Positions 10,887 through 19,229 of a stretch of DNA of 64,000 bases are shown here, piece by piece. Source of the DNA: Massilia sp. Bi118 (lineage in GTDB: Bacteria; Pseudomonadota; Gammaproteobacteria; Burkholderiales; Burkholderiaceae_D). Position numbers and translations under genes: made by a program. The notes below the pieces were generated by a model, which saw only the letters and a list, made by a program, of their open reading frames with translations, ran no database searches and was not told the DNA's origin. Positions within the stretch are counted from its first letter, which is position 1; each line of letters begins with the position of its first letter. The stretch covers positions 186,001-250,000 of the forward strand of contig NZ_CAKKMV010000007.1 in NCBI RefSeq assembly GCF_918697865.1, written 5' to 3'.

Positions 10887-11687
10887 ATGTCCAGAATCGA
10901 ACACACCTTCAGCGCTCTGAAAGAGCAGGGCAAGACCGGACTCGTGACCTTCGTCACCGCGGGCGACCCCGGCCCCGACCTCACCGTGCCCATCATGCAC
11001 GCCCTGGTGGCGGGCGGCGCCGACGTGCTGGAACTCGGCGTCCCGTTCTCCGACCCGATGGCGGAAGGCCCGGTGATCCAGCGCGCCTGCGAACGCGCGC
11101 TGGCCTTCGGCATCAGCATGAACGACGTCTTCAACTACGTGCTTGAATTCCGCAAGACCGACTCGCACACGCCGGTGGTCCTGATGGGCTACGCGAATCC
11201 GATCGAGCGGATGGGGCAATCGGAGTTTATCCGTCGCGCCAGGGCCGCGGGCGCCGACGGCGCCATCGTGGTCGATTATCCGCCGGAAGAGTGCGAAGCC
11301 TTCGCCGCCGAGATGAAGGCGAACGACCTCGACCTCATCTTCCTGCTGGCCCCGACCTCGACCACCAGGCGGGTGCAGCAGGTGGCGCAGCATGGCAGCG
11401 GCTTCTCGTACTACGTGTCGCTGAAAGGCGTCACCGGCGCCGGCGGCATCGACACGGAAGATGTCGCGCGCCGCGTGGCCGCGATCCGCGAACACGTCAA
11501 GCTGCCGATCGGCGTCGGCTTCGGCATCCGCGATGCGGAGACGGCGAAGTCCGTGGCGGCGGTGGCAGACGCCGTGGTGATCGGCAGCCGCATCATCCAG
11601 GAGCTGGAGAACACGCCGAAGGAGCAGGGCCCGGAGGCAGTGCGGGCTTTCGTGGCGGGGATCCGTTCGGCGCTGGACGCCCGTTAA
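10887..11687 (+). CDS. trpA: Tryptophan synthase alpha chain (Glu at the Asp60 position)
   Basis: Retro-aldol cleavage of indole-3-glycerol phosphate to indole, which is channelled to TrpB. The 266-residue TIM barrel shows catalytic E49 in [11 protein letters not shown] and the phosphate loops near the C-terminus (IGVGFGIRD and DAVVIGSR). The second catalytic position, Asp60 in E. coli (ADGP), is Glu here (MAEGPV; codon GAA at 11064-11066). The substitution is conservative and the gene is otherwise intact, so activity is expected. AAGAGAG precedes the ATG. It is the last gene of the trp operon. Confidence 0.96.
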   Translation: MSRIEHTFSALKEQGKTGLVTFVTAGDPGPDLTVPIMHALVAGGADVLELGVPFSDPMAEGPVIQRACERALAFGISMNDVFNYVLEFRKTDSHTPVVLMGYANPIERMGQSEFIRRARAAGADGAIVVDYPPEECEAFAAEMKANDLDLIFLLAPTSTTRRVQQVAQHGSGFSYYVSLKGVTGAGGIDTEDVARRVAAIREHVKLPIGVGFGIRDAETAKSVAAVADAVVIGSRIIQELENTPKEQGPEAVRAFVAGIRSALDAR

Positions 11688-11711
11688 GCGGGCGCCAGCC
11701 GTAGTAGACGA

Positions 11712-11730
11712 CCGGGGCCATGCGCCCCGG
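11712..11730. repeat. Small GC hairpin after trpA
   Basis: CCGGGGC (11712-11718) and GCCCCGG (11724-11730) form a 7-bp stem with a 5-base loop in the gap between convergent trpA and the DUF1648-like gene. No T-run follows on either strand, so terminator function is uncertain. Confidence 0.45.
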
Positions 11731-11742
11731 GCTACGCGTCAA

Positions 11743-12051
11743 TCAAAACGGCAACAAGCCCAGCGCGTGGATCGCGATCAGCAGCTGAAGCGCCAGCTGA
11801 ATCAGGAAGATGCTGGAAAACCGGACGTGAAAAGTCCCCAGCATTGAAAAAAGAAACCAGATGACCAGGGCGGTCAGGGGATTCACCAGGTAGGCTGCAG
11901 AGCCTCCGATCCAGGCATCGGCGCGATTATCCGGCCCCCAGTGAATCGCGACCTGGCCGGCGCCTGGCAGGCCGCCGATCGTCCAGAAAGCGATGGCAAA
12001 GATCAGGGCAACCAGTAATGCATTCAATACGGCAGCTGAGCGATTACGCAT
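11743..12051 (-). CDS. DUF1648-like small membrane protein
   Basis: A 102-residue protein with three or four hydrophobic segments. After the first helix it carries IHWGPDNRADAWIG, which resembles the P-x-H-W-x-x-x-G signature of DUF1648 proteins (the N-terminal part of the SdpI immunity/signal family). It lacks the longer SdpI C-terminus. It is convergent with trpA and divergent from the following small genes. Function unknown; the DUF assignment is from pattern memory. Confidence 0.7.
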   Translation of the reverse strand: MRNRSAAVLNALLVALIFAIAFWTIGGLPGAGQVAIHWGPDNRADAWIGGSAAYLVNPLTALVIWFLFSMLGTFHVRFSSIFLIQLALQLLIAIHALGLLPF

Positions 12052-12205
12052 GGCGGCTTCTCGTCGGGTCCGGCGTGGATTAGGACACCATCGTACACCA
12101 ACAGCGCCAGCTGAAGCCTGGGGGCAAGAAGACCCATCCGGTTTTTGTTTGCTTCACGGAAAACTTGCGCTACATTGTCGTCAGTGCAACTAATATCCTG
12201 CCGAC

Positions 12206-12478
12206 ATGAAAACCCAGATCGTCCATATCTCGAAACTACAGACCTCGAAAGTGATGGCCGTGCTGTACCTGGTCATTTCATTGCCCCTGATGCTGATGGC
12301 GGCCGTGCCCATGCTTTTCTCGCACCAGCCGGTGCAATGAAGCATGCTCTGGTGGATGCCGCTGCTGTACGCCATTTTCGGCTTCATCTTCACCTTCCTC
12401 GGCGCCTGGATCTACAACGGCGTCACCGGCTGGATCGGCGGCATCGAATTCACGCTGGCCGAGCGCGGCGAGGACTGA
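12206..12478 (+). pseudogene. Small two-helix membrane protein interrupted by an in-frame TGA
   Basis: Reading from the ATG at 12206 gives 44 residues (MKTQIVHISKLQTSKVMAVL, a transmembrane helix, then HQPVQ), a TGA at 12338-12340, and then in the same frame 45 more residues (SMLWWMPLLYAIFGF, a second helix, and GGIEFTLAERGED) to a TGA at 12476-12478. I recall intact ~90-residue homologues in this group with LQTSKVMAVLY early and GGIEFT late, so this looks like one gene with a nonsense codon. Alternatives are recoding, restart at the ATG at 12344, or a sequencing error. Its final stop overlaps the next start (TGATG), so translation to the end may matter for that gene. Confidence 0.6.
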
Positions 12479-13290
12479 TGCTGACGACCACCCGATTCGC
12501 GGCCGTCTCAGTCATTGCCTGCATGCTGGCCGCGCCCGCGTTCGCGGTGGAGCTCTCCGGCGCCATCCGGAGCTCTACCGGCACGCTGCCGGCCGCTATC
12601 GCAGTCTTCGCCGACCGTGCCGACAAGCTGCCCGTCATCGCCGGCAAGGCCGAGAACGGCCGCTACCGCATCGAGTTGCCGGACAGCGGCATGTTCCGCA
12701 TTCGTCTGCAGGCTGCGGGCTGGGATGCCGCGCCCAGGATCGTCTTCGATCCGAAGACCGCCGGCGCGCTCGATTTCCTCCTTTATCCGGCCGAGGTGCC
12801 GGAACCGGCGCTGGCGGCCGAGCTGATCGAGATGGGCGAGCAGGACCAGGCGATCCGTTCCGGCCCCAGCGCCACGATCGGCGCCGACATGGCCAGGCGC
12901 ATGCAGGAGGACGACCCCAAGCGCGAGAAGCGCCTGGGCGAGATCATCGCGGCCAAAGGCTGGCCCACTGCCTCGATGGTTGGGCATGAGGCGGCGAACA
13001 GTGCCTGGCTGATCGCCCAGCACGGTTCCACAGCCTTCCTGAAGCGCTGCCTGCCGCTCATGAAGGCAGCGGCGGAGAAGGGCGAGATGGCGCCGCGCTC
13101 GCTTGCCCTGTCGATCGACCGCGACCTGATGAACGACGAAAAGCCGCAAATTTACGGCAGCCAGCTGCGCGGCGATATCGGCGGCAAGATGACGCTGTAC
13201 CCGATCGCCGACCGCGAACACGTCGACGAGCGCCGCGCGGCCATGGGCATGGAACCGCTGGCCCAGTACCTGAAACACTTCGAACAATGA
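12478..13290 (+). CDS. Exported DUF6624-like protein
   Basis: A 270-residue protein with a clear signal peptide (MLTTTRFAAVSVIACMLAAP, cleavage near AFA-VE). The N-terminal half looks like a small carboxypeptidase-regulatory-like beta domain. The C-terminal half carries GWPTASMVGHEAANSAWLI, a QHGS segment and KPQIYGSQ, the pattern I associate with DUF6624. The start is the ATG overlapping the previous stop as TGATG, implying translational coupling to the broken membrane protein gene. Its stop overlaps the next gene by 4 bases (ATGA). Probably periplasmic; no function known. Confidence 0.8.
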   Translation: MLTTTRFAAVSVIACMLAAPAFAVELSGAIRSSTGTLPAAIAVFADRADKLPVIAGKAENGRYRIELPDSGMFRIRLQAAGWDAAPRIVFDPKTAGALDFLLYPAEVPEPALAAELIEMGEQDQAIRSGPSATIGADMARRMQEDDPKREKRLGEIIAAKGWPTASMVGHEAANSAWLIAQHGSTAFLKRCLPLMKAAAEKGEMAPRSLALSIDRDLMNDEKPQIYGSQLRGDIGGKMTLYPIADREHVDERRAAMGMEPLAQYLKHFEQ

Positions 13291-13679
13291 GCCGCCTGAA
13301 ACGCCTGACCTTCTGGGGCGCCGACGAAGACGACGACAGCCTGCCGCGCGCCGTCATGGAAGGCCGCAAGACCGTCACCGCCGACACCGTCGAGGATTAT
13401 TACAAGCCCTACGGCGAGTATGGCGACGGCAGCTACGCGGCCGGTGATCTGATCGAGGTGTACGACCTGAAACAGCGCCTGCGCTGCCTGATCCGCGCGA
13501 CCAAAGTTGAAAGAATCCGCTTTGGCAATATCCCCGAAGAAGTCTGGCGCGGCGAGGGCTTCGCCAGCGCGCGCGAGTTCCAGGACGTGCACATCGCCTG
13601 CCTGCCGCAATACGATTTGCATCCCGACTTCGAGTTCGTCACCCTGCATTTCGAGCTGGCCGAAACGATCCTGCCCTGA
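13287..13679 (+). CDS. ASCH-domain protein
   Basis: A 130-residue soluble protein starting inside the previous stop (ATGA overlap). It contains features of the ASCH fold (PUA-like, thought to bind RNA or nucleotides): FWGADEDDDSLPRAVMEGRK, then a GD(L/G)IEVYD strand, RIRFGNIPEEVW and a C-terminal beta strand. The overlaps indicate a small operon with the upstream exported protein. The family assignment is by pattern and the substrate is unknown. Confidence 0.7.
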   Translation: MSRLKRLTFWGADEDDDSLPRAVMEGRKTVTADTVEDYYKPYGEYGDGSYAAGDLIEVYDLKQRLRCLIRATKVERIRFGNIPEEVWRGEGFASAREFQDVHIACLPQYDLHPDFEFVTLHFELAETILP

Positions 13680-13747
13680 TCCGCTGCAAGCCGCATCTGG
13701 CCTGGCTTTCAAGCTTGCTCAACTGGCAAGTAATTTAGAGCAAGCAT

Positions 13748-13776
13748 TCGACAATCGGGACTTGACCGGCTACACT
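13748..13776 (+). promoter_or_regulatory. Candidate accD promoter
   Basis: TCGACA (13748-13753), a 17-base spacer and TACACT (13771-13776) lie about 36 bases upstream of the accD ATG. TACACT-type -10 boxes also appear before the HD-GYP and tpsB genes in this window. Pattern only. Confidence 0.35.
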
Positions 13777-13811
13777 ACCGCCAAATTCAGACTTGCCGCA
13801 AAGGAGAACAC

Positions 13812-14684
13812 ATGAGTTGGTTGGAAAAACTGCTGCCCCCCCGGATCCAGCGCTCCGATGCCGCCAAAAAACAGACCATGCCCGAGGGCCTGTGGGTCAA
13901 GTGCCCGTCCTGCGAAGCGGTGCTGTACCGGACCGACCTCGAGTCCAACCTGCATGTGTGCCCGAAGTGCAGCCATCACATGCGCATCCGCGCCCGCGCG
14001 CGCCTCGACGCGCTGCTGGACGAAGGCGGCCGCTATGAAATCGGCCAGGATGCGCTGCCGGTCGACACCCTGAAGTTCAAGGACAGCAAGAAGTATCCGG
14101 ACCGTCTCAAGCAAGCCATGGAAGCGACCGGTGAAACCGACGCGCTGATCGTGCAGGGCGGCTCGATCATGAGCCTGCCGGTGGTGGTCGCCTGCTTCGA
14201 ATTCGAATTCATGGGCGGCTCGATGGGTTCCGTGGTCGGCGAGCGTTTCGCGCGCGGCGCCCAGGTGGCCCTGGAACAGAAGGTGCCTTTCATCTGCATC
14301 ACCGCCACCGGCGGCGCGCGCATGCAGGAAGGCCTGCTGTCGCTGCTGCAGATGGCCAAGACCACGGCGATGCTGACCAAGCTGTCGGAGAAGAAGCTGC
14401 CCTTCATTAGCGTACTGACCGACCCGACCATGGGCGGCGTCTCGGCTTCCTTCGCCTTCATGGGCGACGTCGTGATCGCCGAGCCGAAGGCCCTGATCGG
14501 CTTTGCCGGTCCGCGCGTCATCGAGAACACCGTGCGCGAAAAGCTGCCGGAAGGCTTCCAGCGCGCCGAGTTCCTGGTCCAGAAGGGCGCCGTCGACATG
14601 ATCGTCGACCGCCGCAAGATGCGCGAAGAAATCGCGCGCCTGCTGGCGCTGCTGCAAAGCCAGCCGGCCGACGTCATCGCTTGA
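13812..14684 (+). CDS. accD: Acetyl-CoA carboxylase carboxyltransferase beta subunit
   Basis: Transfers CO2 from carboxybiotin-AccB to acetyl-CoA as part of the AccAD complex, the first committed step of fatty acid synthesis. The 290-residue protein has the four-Cys zinc ribbon at the N-terminus (KCPSCE and CPKCSHH) and the carboxyltransferase core with [12 protein letters not shown] and [15 protein letters not shown] lies just before the ATG. A family B repeat begins 6 bases after its stop, separating it from folC. Confidence 0.97.
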   Translation: MSWLEKLLPPRIQRSDAAKKQTMPEGLWVKCPSCEAVLYRTDLESNLHVCPKCSHHMRIRARARLDALLDEGGRYEIGQDALPVDTLKFKDSKKYPDRLKQAMEATGETDALIVQGGSIMSLPVVVACFEFEFMGGSMGSVVGERFARGAQVALEQKVPFICITATGGARMQEGLLSLLQMAKTTAMLTKLSEKKLPFISVLTDPTMGGVSASFAFMGDVVIAEPKALIGFAGPRVIENTVREKLPEGFQRAEFLVQKGAVDMIVDRRKMREEIARLLALLQSQPADVIA

Positions 14685-14690
14685 TTCAAT

Positions 14691-14780
14691 ACGTCGTCCC
14701 CGCGAAGGCGGGGACCCAGGTTTGCATGCGAAGCGATGACGCTGGCATAACTTGGGTCCCCGCCTCCGCGGGGACGACGT
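14691..14780. repeat. Family B inverted-repeat element, copy 1
   Basis: A 90-bp element whose ends are near-perfect inverted repeats of about 31 bp: ACGTCGTCCCCGCGAAGGCG on the left and its counterpart ending CGCGGGGACGACGT on the right, each followed inward by GGGACCCAxGTT. A short variable centre separates them. It could fold into one long hairpin and resembles a REP/BIME or MITE-like unit. Other copies are at 24667-24754 and 51394-51471. It lies between accD and folC and opens a false N-terminal extension in the folC frame. Confidence 0.9.
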
Positions 14781-14812
14781 TCATCCGCCTTTTGCGTCAC
14801 GCATCGATCATC

Positions 14813-16111
14813 ATGCCCACTACCCCCACCACCTTGCCCGACTGGCTGGCGCTGCTCGAGTCGCGCCATGCCGAGACCCATATCGACATGGGCCTGGACC
14901 GCGTCCGCGCCGTCAAGGAGCGCCTGCAGCTGGCCTTCTCCTGCCCCGTGATCATGGTCGCGGGCACCAACGGCAAGGGCTCGACCTGCGCCATGCTGGA
15001 AGCGATGCTGCTGCAGTCGGGCTACCGCACCGGCCTGTACATCAAGCCGCACTTCCTCGACTTTAACGAGCGCGCCCGCATCAACGGCGAGATGGCCAGC
15101 GACGAAGCCCTGGTCTCCGCCTTCGACGTGGTGGAGAATGCGCGCGGCGACATCGACCTGACCTATTTCGAGTTCACCACGCTGGCGATCTGCCAGCTGC
15201 TGTCGACCGCGCAGATCGACGTCGCGATCCTCGAAGTGGGCCTGGGCGGACGCCTGGACGCGGTCAACGTGATCGACGCCGACGTCTCCATCGTCACCAG
15301 CATCGACATCGACCACAAGGACTACCTGGGCGACACGCGCGAAGAGATCGGCTTCGAAAAAGCCGGCATCTTCAGAAGCGGCAAACCGGCGATCTGCAGC
15401 GATCCGCAGCCGCCCGCTTCGCTGATCAAGCATGCCGAGGAAATCGGCGCCGACCTGTGGCTGATCGGCCGCGACTTCAACTACCAGGGCGACAAGCAGC
15501 AGTGGGCCTACGGCGGCCGTTCGCAGCGCCGCAATTCGCTGGCCTATCCGGCCCTGCGCGGCGCGAACCAGCTGCTGAACGCCTCGGCCGCGCTGGCCGC
15601 GCTCGAAGCGCTGCGCCTGGTGCTGCCGGTGGGTGCGCAGGAAGTGCGCGCCGGCCTGGCGATGGTCGAACTGCCGGGGCGCTTCCAGGTGCTGCCGGGT
15701 CGCCCGACCACGGTGCTGGACGTGGCCCACAACCCGCACGCGGCGGCGGCCCTGGCCCAGAACCTGGGCAACATGGGCTACCACCGCTTCACCTACGCGG
15801 TATTCGGCATCATGCAGGACAAGGACATCGACGCCGTGATTGCCCACATGGCCCCTTGCGTCGATCACTGGTGCGTGGCGGCCTTGCCGTCGCCGCGCTC
15901 GGCCAACCCCGACGAACTCGCGAAGAAGCTCGAAGCATCGATGCCCGCAGGGGCCAAGCCGGACGAATTTTCGGTGACGACTTTCGCCGATCCGGGCGCG
16001 GCCTTCCAGGACGCAACTAGCCGGGCCGGACAGGATGATAGAATAGTGGTCTTTGGCTCCTTCTATACCGTGGCTGGCGTGATGGCGGCCCGTAAATCCT
16101 CTCTTCATTGA
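14813..16111 (+). CDS. folC: Bifunctional folylpolyglutamate/dihydrofolate synthase
   Basis: Adds glutamate to dihydropteroate and to folates using ATP. The 432-residue Mur-ligase-like enzyme has the P-loop VAGTNGKGSTCAML near residue 50, the metal/Mur motif EVGLGGRLDAVN, and DVAHNPHAA in the C-terminal domain. The start is set at MPTTPTTLPDW: 44 codons upstream are also open but encode the family B repeat (VVPAKAGTQ...), not FolC. The order accD-folC-dedD-cvpA-purF matches E. coli and Burkholderiales. Confidence 0.95.
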   Translation: MPTTPTTLPDWLALLESRHAETHIDMGLDRVRAVKERLQLAFSCPVIMVAGTNGKGSTCAMLEAMLLQSGYRTGLYIKPHFLDFNERARINGEMASDEALVSAFDVVENARGDIDLTYFEFTTLAICQLLSTAQIDVAILEVGLGGRLDAVNVIDADVSIVTSIDIDHKDYLGDTREEIGFEKAGIFRSGKPAICSDPQPPASLIKHAEEIGADLWLIGRDFNYQGDKQQWAYGGRSQRRNSLAYPALRGANQLLNASAALAALEALRLVLPVGAQEVRAGLAMVELPGRFQVLPGRPTTVLDVAHNPHAAAALAQNLGNMGYHRFTYAVFGIMQDKDIDAVIAHMAPCVDHWCVAALPSPRSANPDELAKKLEASMPAGAKPDEFSVTTFADPGAAFQDATSRAGQDDRIVVFGSFYTVAGVMAARKSSLH

Positions 16112-16122
16112 CCTGACAACGC

Positions 16123-17121
16123 ATGGGCTTGTTCTCGTTCTTCGGTAAAAACAAGCAAGGCCGCGCTGCCGAGGACAGCGGCCGTTTCTACAGCAAGGAC
16201 GACGACGCCGCACTCGGCGAACGTGCCCGTTCCAAGCGTGCCTCGAGCGCGGGCGCCGTCGCCGGCAGCACGCGCGGCCGCGGCACCGGCAACGACCCGT
16301 TGCTGCCCGAGAAGAAGCGCGCCCGGCGCCGCCTGGTAGGGGCTATTGCGCTGGCGCTGGCGGCCGCCGTCGGCCTGCCGATGCTGCTCGATTCGCAGCC
16401 CAAGCCGCTGGCCGGCGACATCGCGATCCAGATCCCGGCCAAGGACAAGGCGGCGCCGCTGCCGGTGCCGGCCGAGCCTTTGCCGCCGGTGACGGCGCCG
16501 GCGCCGGTGTCCGCAGCCGAAGCCTCGCGCGGCGTGAAGACCGTGGCCGCGGCGGACAGCGTCGACAAGGGCGAGGAAGTGCTGCAGGATGTTCCCGCGG
16601 CGCCCAGGCCCGTCGCGAAGGCGCCTGCCGCCGTCGACCTGCCGAAGCCCGAACGCAAGCCGGAGCCGCCGAAAGCGAAGGCCGAAGCCAAGCCTGAACC
16701 GAAGCCGGAACACAAGCCCGAGCACAAGCCGGACGCCAAGGCCGAGCACAAGCTGGCGGACAAGGCCGATAAAGCCGACAAGCCCGTGAAACCGAAGAGC
16801 GAGGACAAGCCGGTCAAGCCGCACGACGACTCGCGCGCGCTGGCCATCCTGGAAGGGAAGGCCGCGGACAAGGCGGATAAGGCCGACAAGCCTGCGGACA
16901 CCGGTTCGCAAAAGGTCGTGCTGCAGGTTGCCGCGATGTCGAGCCAGGAAAAGGCCGCCGAGCTGCAGGCCAGGCTGCACAGCGCCGGCATCAGCTCGTA
17001 TACGCAGAAGTCCGGCGAACTGGTCAAGGTGAAGATCGGCCCGCTCAGCAAGGAAGAAGCCGAGAAAGTGCGCGCCAAGCTGGGCCGCATCGGCCTGTCG
17101 GGCTTCCAGACCCCCGCCTGA
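16123..17121 (+). CDS. dedD: SPOR-domain cell division protein (DedD-like)
   Basis: An inner-membrane protein of 332 residues: a short cytoplasmic basic part, one transmembrane helix near residues 68-90 (VGAIALALAAAVGLPMLL), a long periplasmic linker of Lys/Pro/Glu/Ala repeats (EHKPEHKP, ADKADKADK), and a C-terminal SPOR domain (about 263-332) starting VVLQVAAMSSQEKAAELQ. SPOR domains bind denuded septal peptidoglycan, so the protein should localise to the division site. It begins 11 bases after folC and ends 4 bases before cvpA. Confidence 0.9.
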   Translation: MGLFSFFGKNKQGRAAEDSGRFYSKDDDAALGERARSKRASSAGAVAGSTRGRGTGNDPLLPEKKRARRRLVGAIALALAAAVGLPMLLDSQPKPLAGDIAIQIPAKDKAAPLPVPAEPLPPVTAPAPVSAAEASRGVKTVAAADSVDKGEEVLQDVPAAPRPVAKAPAAVDLPKPERKPEPPKAKAEAKPEPKPEHKPEHKPDAKAEHKLADKADKADKPVKPKSEDKPVKPHDDSRALAILEGKAADKADKADKPADTGSQKVVLQVAAMSSQEKAAELQARLHSAGISSYTQKSGELVKVKIGPLSKEEAEKVRAKLGRIGLSGFQTPA

Positions 17122-17125
17122 AGCC

Positions 17126-17614
17126 GTGACGATTTTCGACTACATCGTCCTGTTCATCCTGATCTCGTCGGTCGTCATCAGCACCATGCGCGGGCTGGTG
17201 AAGGAAATCCTGTCCCTGGTAGGCTGGATCGCGGCCTTCGTGGTGGCGAACGCCTTCGGCGCGAAACTGGCGCCCATGCTACCATCGGTGGTTCCGGGCG
17301 AGGCGCTCAGGCTGATCGTTGCCTTCATCGTATTATTCCTCGGCGTACGTATTCTGATGGGCCTGCTGGCGCTGGCGATCGGCGCCCTGATCGAGGCCAC
17401 CGGGCTGTCGCTGGCCGATCGCGGACTCGGCGGCCTGTTCGGACTGGGCCGGGGCATTGTAATCGTGCTGGCCGGCGTCATATTGTGTGGAATGACTTCC
17501 ATCCCTCAACAAGATTTCTGGAAAAACGCGCTGCTCTCTCCCATGGCGGAAACCGGGGCGCGTACAGTCAAGCCTTTCTTGCCCGCTGCCTTTGCGCAGC
17601 ATGTGCAGTTTTAA
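17126..17614 (+). CDS. cvpA: CvpA-family membrane protein
   Basis: A 162-residue protein with four hydrophobic helices and the CvpA N-terminus (DYIVLFILISSVVISTMRGL, then EILSLVGWI). CvpA proteins are inner-membrane proteins linked to colicin V export and envelope robustness; the biochemical role is unclear. A GTG start lies 4 bases after the dedD stop and purF follows 32 bases later, so dedD-cvpA-purF are probably co-transcribed. Confidence 0.92.
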   Translation: MTIFDYIVLFILISSVVISTMRGLVKEILSLVGWIAAFVVANAFGAKLAPMLPSVVPGEALRLIVAFIVLFLGVRILMGLLALAIGALIEATGLSLADRGLGGLFGLGRGIVIVLAGVILCGMTSIPQQDFWKNALLSPMAETGARTVKPFLPAAFAQHVQF

Positions 17615-17646
17615 AAATCTTTTGTTCAGCTGTTTAGGAGCGCACC

Positions 17647-19170
17647 ATGTGTGGCATCGTCGGCGTCGTCTCGCAAGCCCCCGTCAACCAGTTGCTGTAT
17701 GACGCATTGCTGCTGTTGCAGCACCGCGGCCAGGATGCGGCGGGTATCGCAACCAACCACAGCAGCATGTTCTCGATGTACAAGGCCAACGGCCTGGTGC
17801 GCGACGTGTTCCGCACCCGTAACATGCGCTCGCTGATGGGTAATTCCGGCATCGGCCACTGCCGCTACCCGACCGCCGGTTCGTCCAGCGAAGAAGAGGC
17901 GCAGCCCTTCTACGTCAACGCGCCCTTCGGCATCACGCTGGCGCACAACGGCAACCTGACCAACCAGGAGCAACTGAAGGACGAGCTGTTCCGCATCGAC
18001 CGCCGCCATGTGAATACCGGCTCCGATTCGGAAGTCCTGCTGAACGTGCTGGCCCATGAAATCCAGAGCGCCGCCAATGGCTACTCGCTGGACCAGGAAG
18101 CGATCTTCAAGGCGGTTGCCATGGTGCACAAGCGCGTGCGCGGCGCCTATGCCGTGATCGCCCAGATTTCCGGCCACGGCCTGCTGGCCTTCCGCGACCC
18201 CTTCGGCATCCGTCCGCTGTGCCTGGGTGTGAACGAGACCGAGAATGGCCCGGAATACCTGGTCGCCAGCGAGTCCGTCGCGCTCGAGGGCCTGGGCTTC
18301 CGCTTCGTGCGCGATATCGCGCCGGGCGAGGCGGTCTTCATCGACGACGCCAGCCAGTTGCACGCGCGCCAGTGCGCCGAGAATCCGTCGCTGAATCCCT
18401 GCGCCTTCGAATATGTGTACCTGGCCCGTCCGGACTCGGTCATCGACGGCGCCTCGGTCTACGCGACCCGCCTGCGCATGGGCGAATACCTGGCCGACAA
18501 GATCCGCCAGGAGATCCCGGTCGAGGAAATCGACGTCGTGATGCCGATTCCGGATTCCTCGCGCCCGGCCGCGATCCAGCTCGCGCTGAAACTCGGCGTC
18601 GAGTACCGCGAAGGCTTCATCAAGAACCGCTACATCGGCCGCACCTTCATCATGCCCGGCCAGGGCATGCGCAAGAAGTCGGTGCGCCAGAAGCTGAACG
18701 CCATCGCCGCCGAGTTCAAGGACAAGAACGTGCTGCTGGTCGACGACTCGATCGTGCGCGGCACCACCAGCCGCGAGATCGTGCAGATGGCGCGCGAAGC
18801 CGGCGCCCGCAAGGTCTTCTTCGCTTCGGCCGCGCCGCCGGTGCTGTACCCGAACGTGTACGGCATCGACATGCCGACCCGCGACGAGCTGATCGCCCAC
18901 GGCCGCACCGTCGAGGAAGTCTGCCGCGAGATCACGGCCGACCGCCTGGTCTACCAGGACATCGAGGCGCTGAAGAAGTCGATCATGGACGTGAACCCGG
19001 CGCTGACCAGCGTGGAAGCTTCCTGCTTCGACGGCGTCTACATCACCGGCGACATCTCGCCTGAGTACCTGGACAAGCTGGAAAACCACCGCCACAAGAG
19101 CTCGGGCAAGTCGTCCGAAGATCTGGTGCGGACGCAGCTGAATCTGAATCCGCCGGTCGCAGCGGAGTAA
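17647..19170 (+). CDS. purF: Amidophosphoribosyltransferase
   Basis: Catalyses the first step of purine synthesis: glutamine amide transfer to PRPP, giving 5-phosphoribosylamine. The 507-residue protein starts MCGIVGVV with the Ntn nucleophile at Cys2 (exposed after Met removal), has the glutaminase loop GHCRYPTAG, and the PRPP-binding motif [13 protein letters not shown] near residue 362. TAGGAG precedes the ATG. A terminator follows within 20 bases. Confidence 0.97.
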   Translation: MCGIVGVVSQAPVNQLLYDALLLLQHRGQDAAGIATNHSSMFSMYKANGLVRDVFRTRNMRSLMGNSGIGHCRYPTAGSSSEEEAQPFYVNAPFGITLAHNGNLTNQEQLKDELFRIDRRHVNTGSDSEVLLNVLAHEIQSAANGYSLDQEAIFKAVAMVHKRVRGAYAVIAQISGHGLLAFRDPFGIRPLCLGVNETENGPEYLVASESVALEGLGFRFVRDIAPGEAVFIDDASQLHARQCAENPSLNPCAFEYVYLARPDSVIDGASVYATRLRMGEYLADKIRQEIPVEEIDVVMPIPDSSRPAAIQLALKLGVEYREGFIKNRYIGRTFIMPGQGMRKKSVRQKLNAIAAEFKDKNVLLVDDSIVRGTTSREIVQMAREAGARKVFFASAAPPVLYPNVYGIDMPTRDELIAHGRTVEEVCREITADRLVYQDIEALKKSIMDVNPALTSVEASCFDGVYITGDISPEYLDKLENHRHKSSGKSSEDLVRTQLNLNPPVAAE

Positions 19171-19185
19171 ATCACGTATCATCGA

Positions 19186-19210
19186 ACGGGCGCCGCGTGC
19201 GCCCGTTTTT
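19186..19210 (+). terminator. Intrinsic terminator after purF
   Basis: Stem ACGGGCGC (19186-19193) and GCGCCCGT (19199-19206) with a 5-base loop, then a continuing T-run. It ends 20 bases before the next ATG, so that gene needs its own promoter or relies on read-through. Confidence 0.8.
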
Positions 19211-19229
19211 CATTTTGCACGACACCATC

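Noticed and set aside
11701-11742. Terminator after trpA
   Set aside because: The hairpin at 11712-11730 lacks a T-run on either strand, so it is listed only as a small repeat.
12145-12477. Upstream extension of the exported DUF6624-like protein
   Set aside because: It reads the small membrane protein gene in the wrong frame (Arg/His/Leu-rich) and would hide the signal peptide.
14681-14812. 44-codon N-terminal extension of folC
   Set aside because: It encodes the family B inverted repeat (VPAKAGTQ...) and is not part of the FolC fold.
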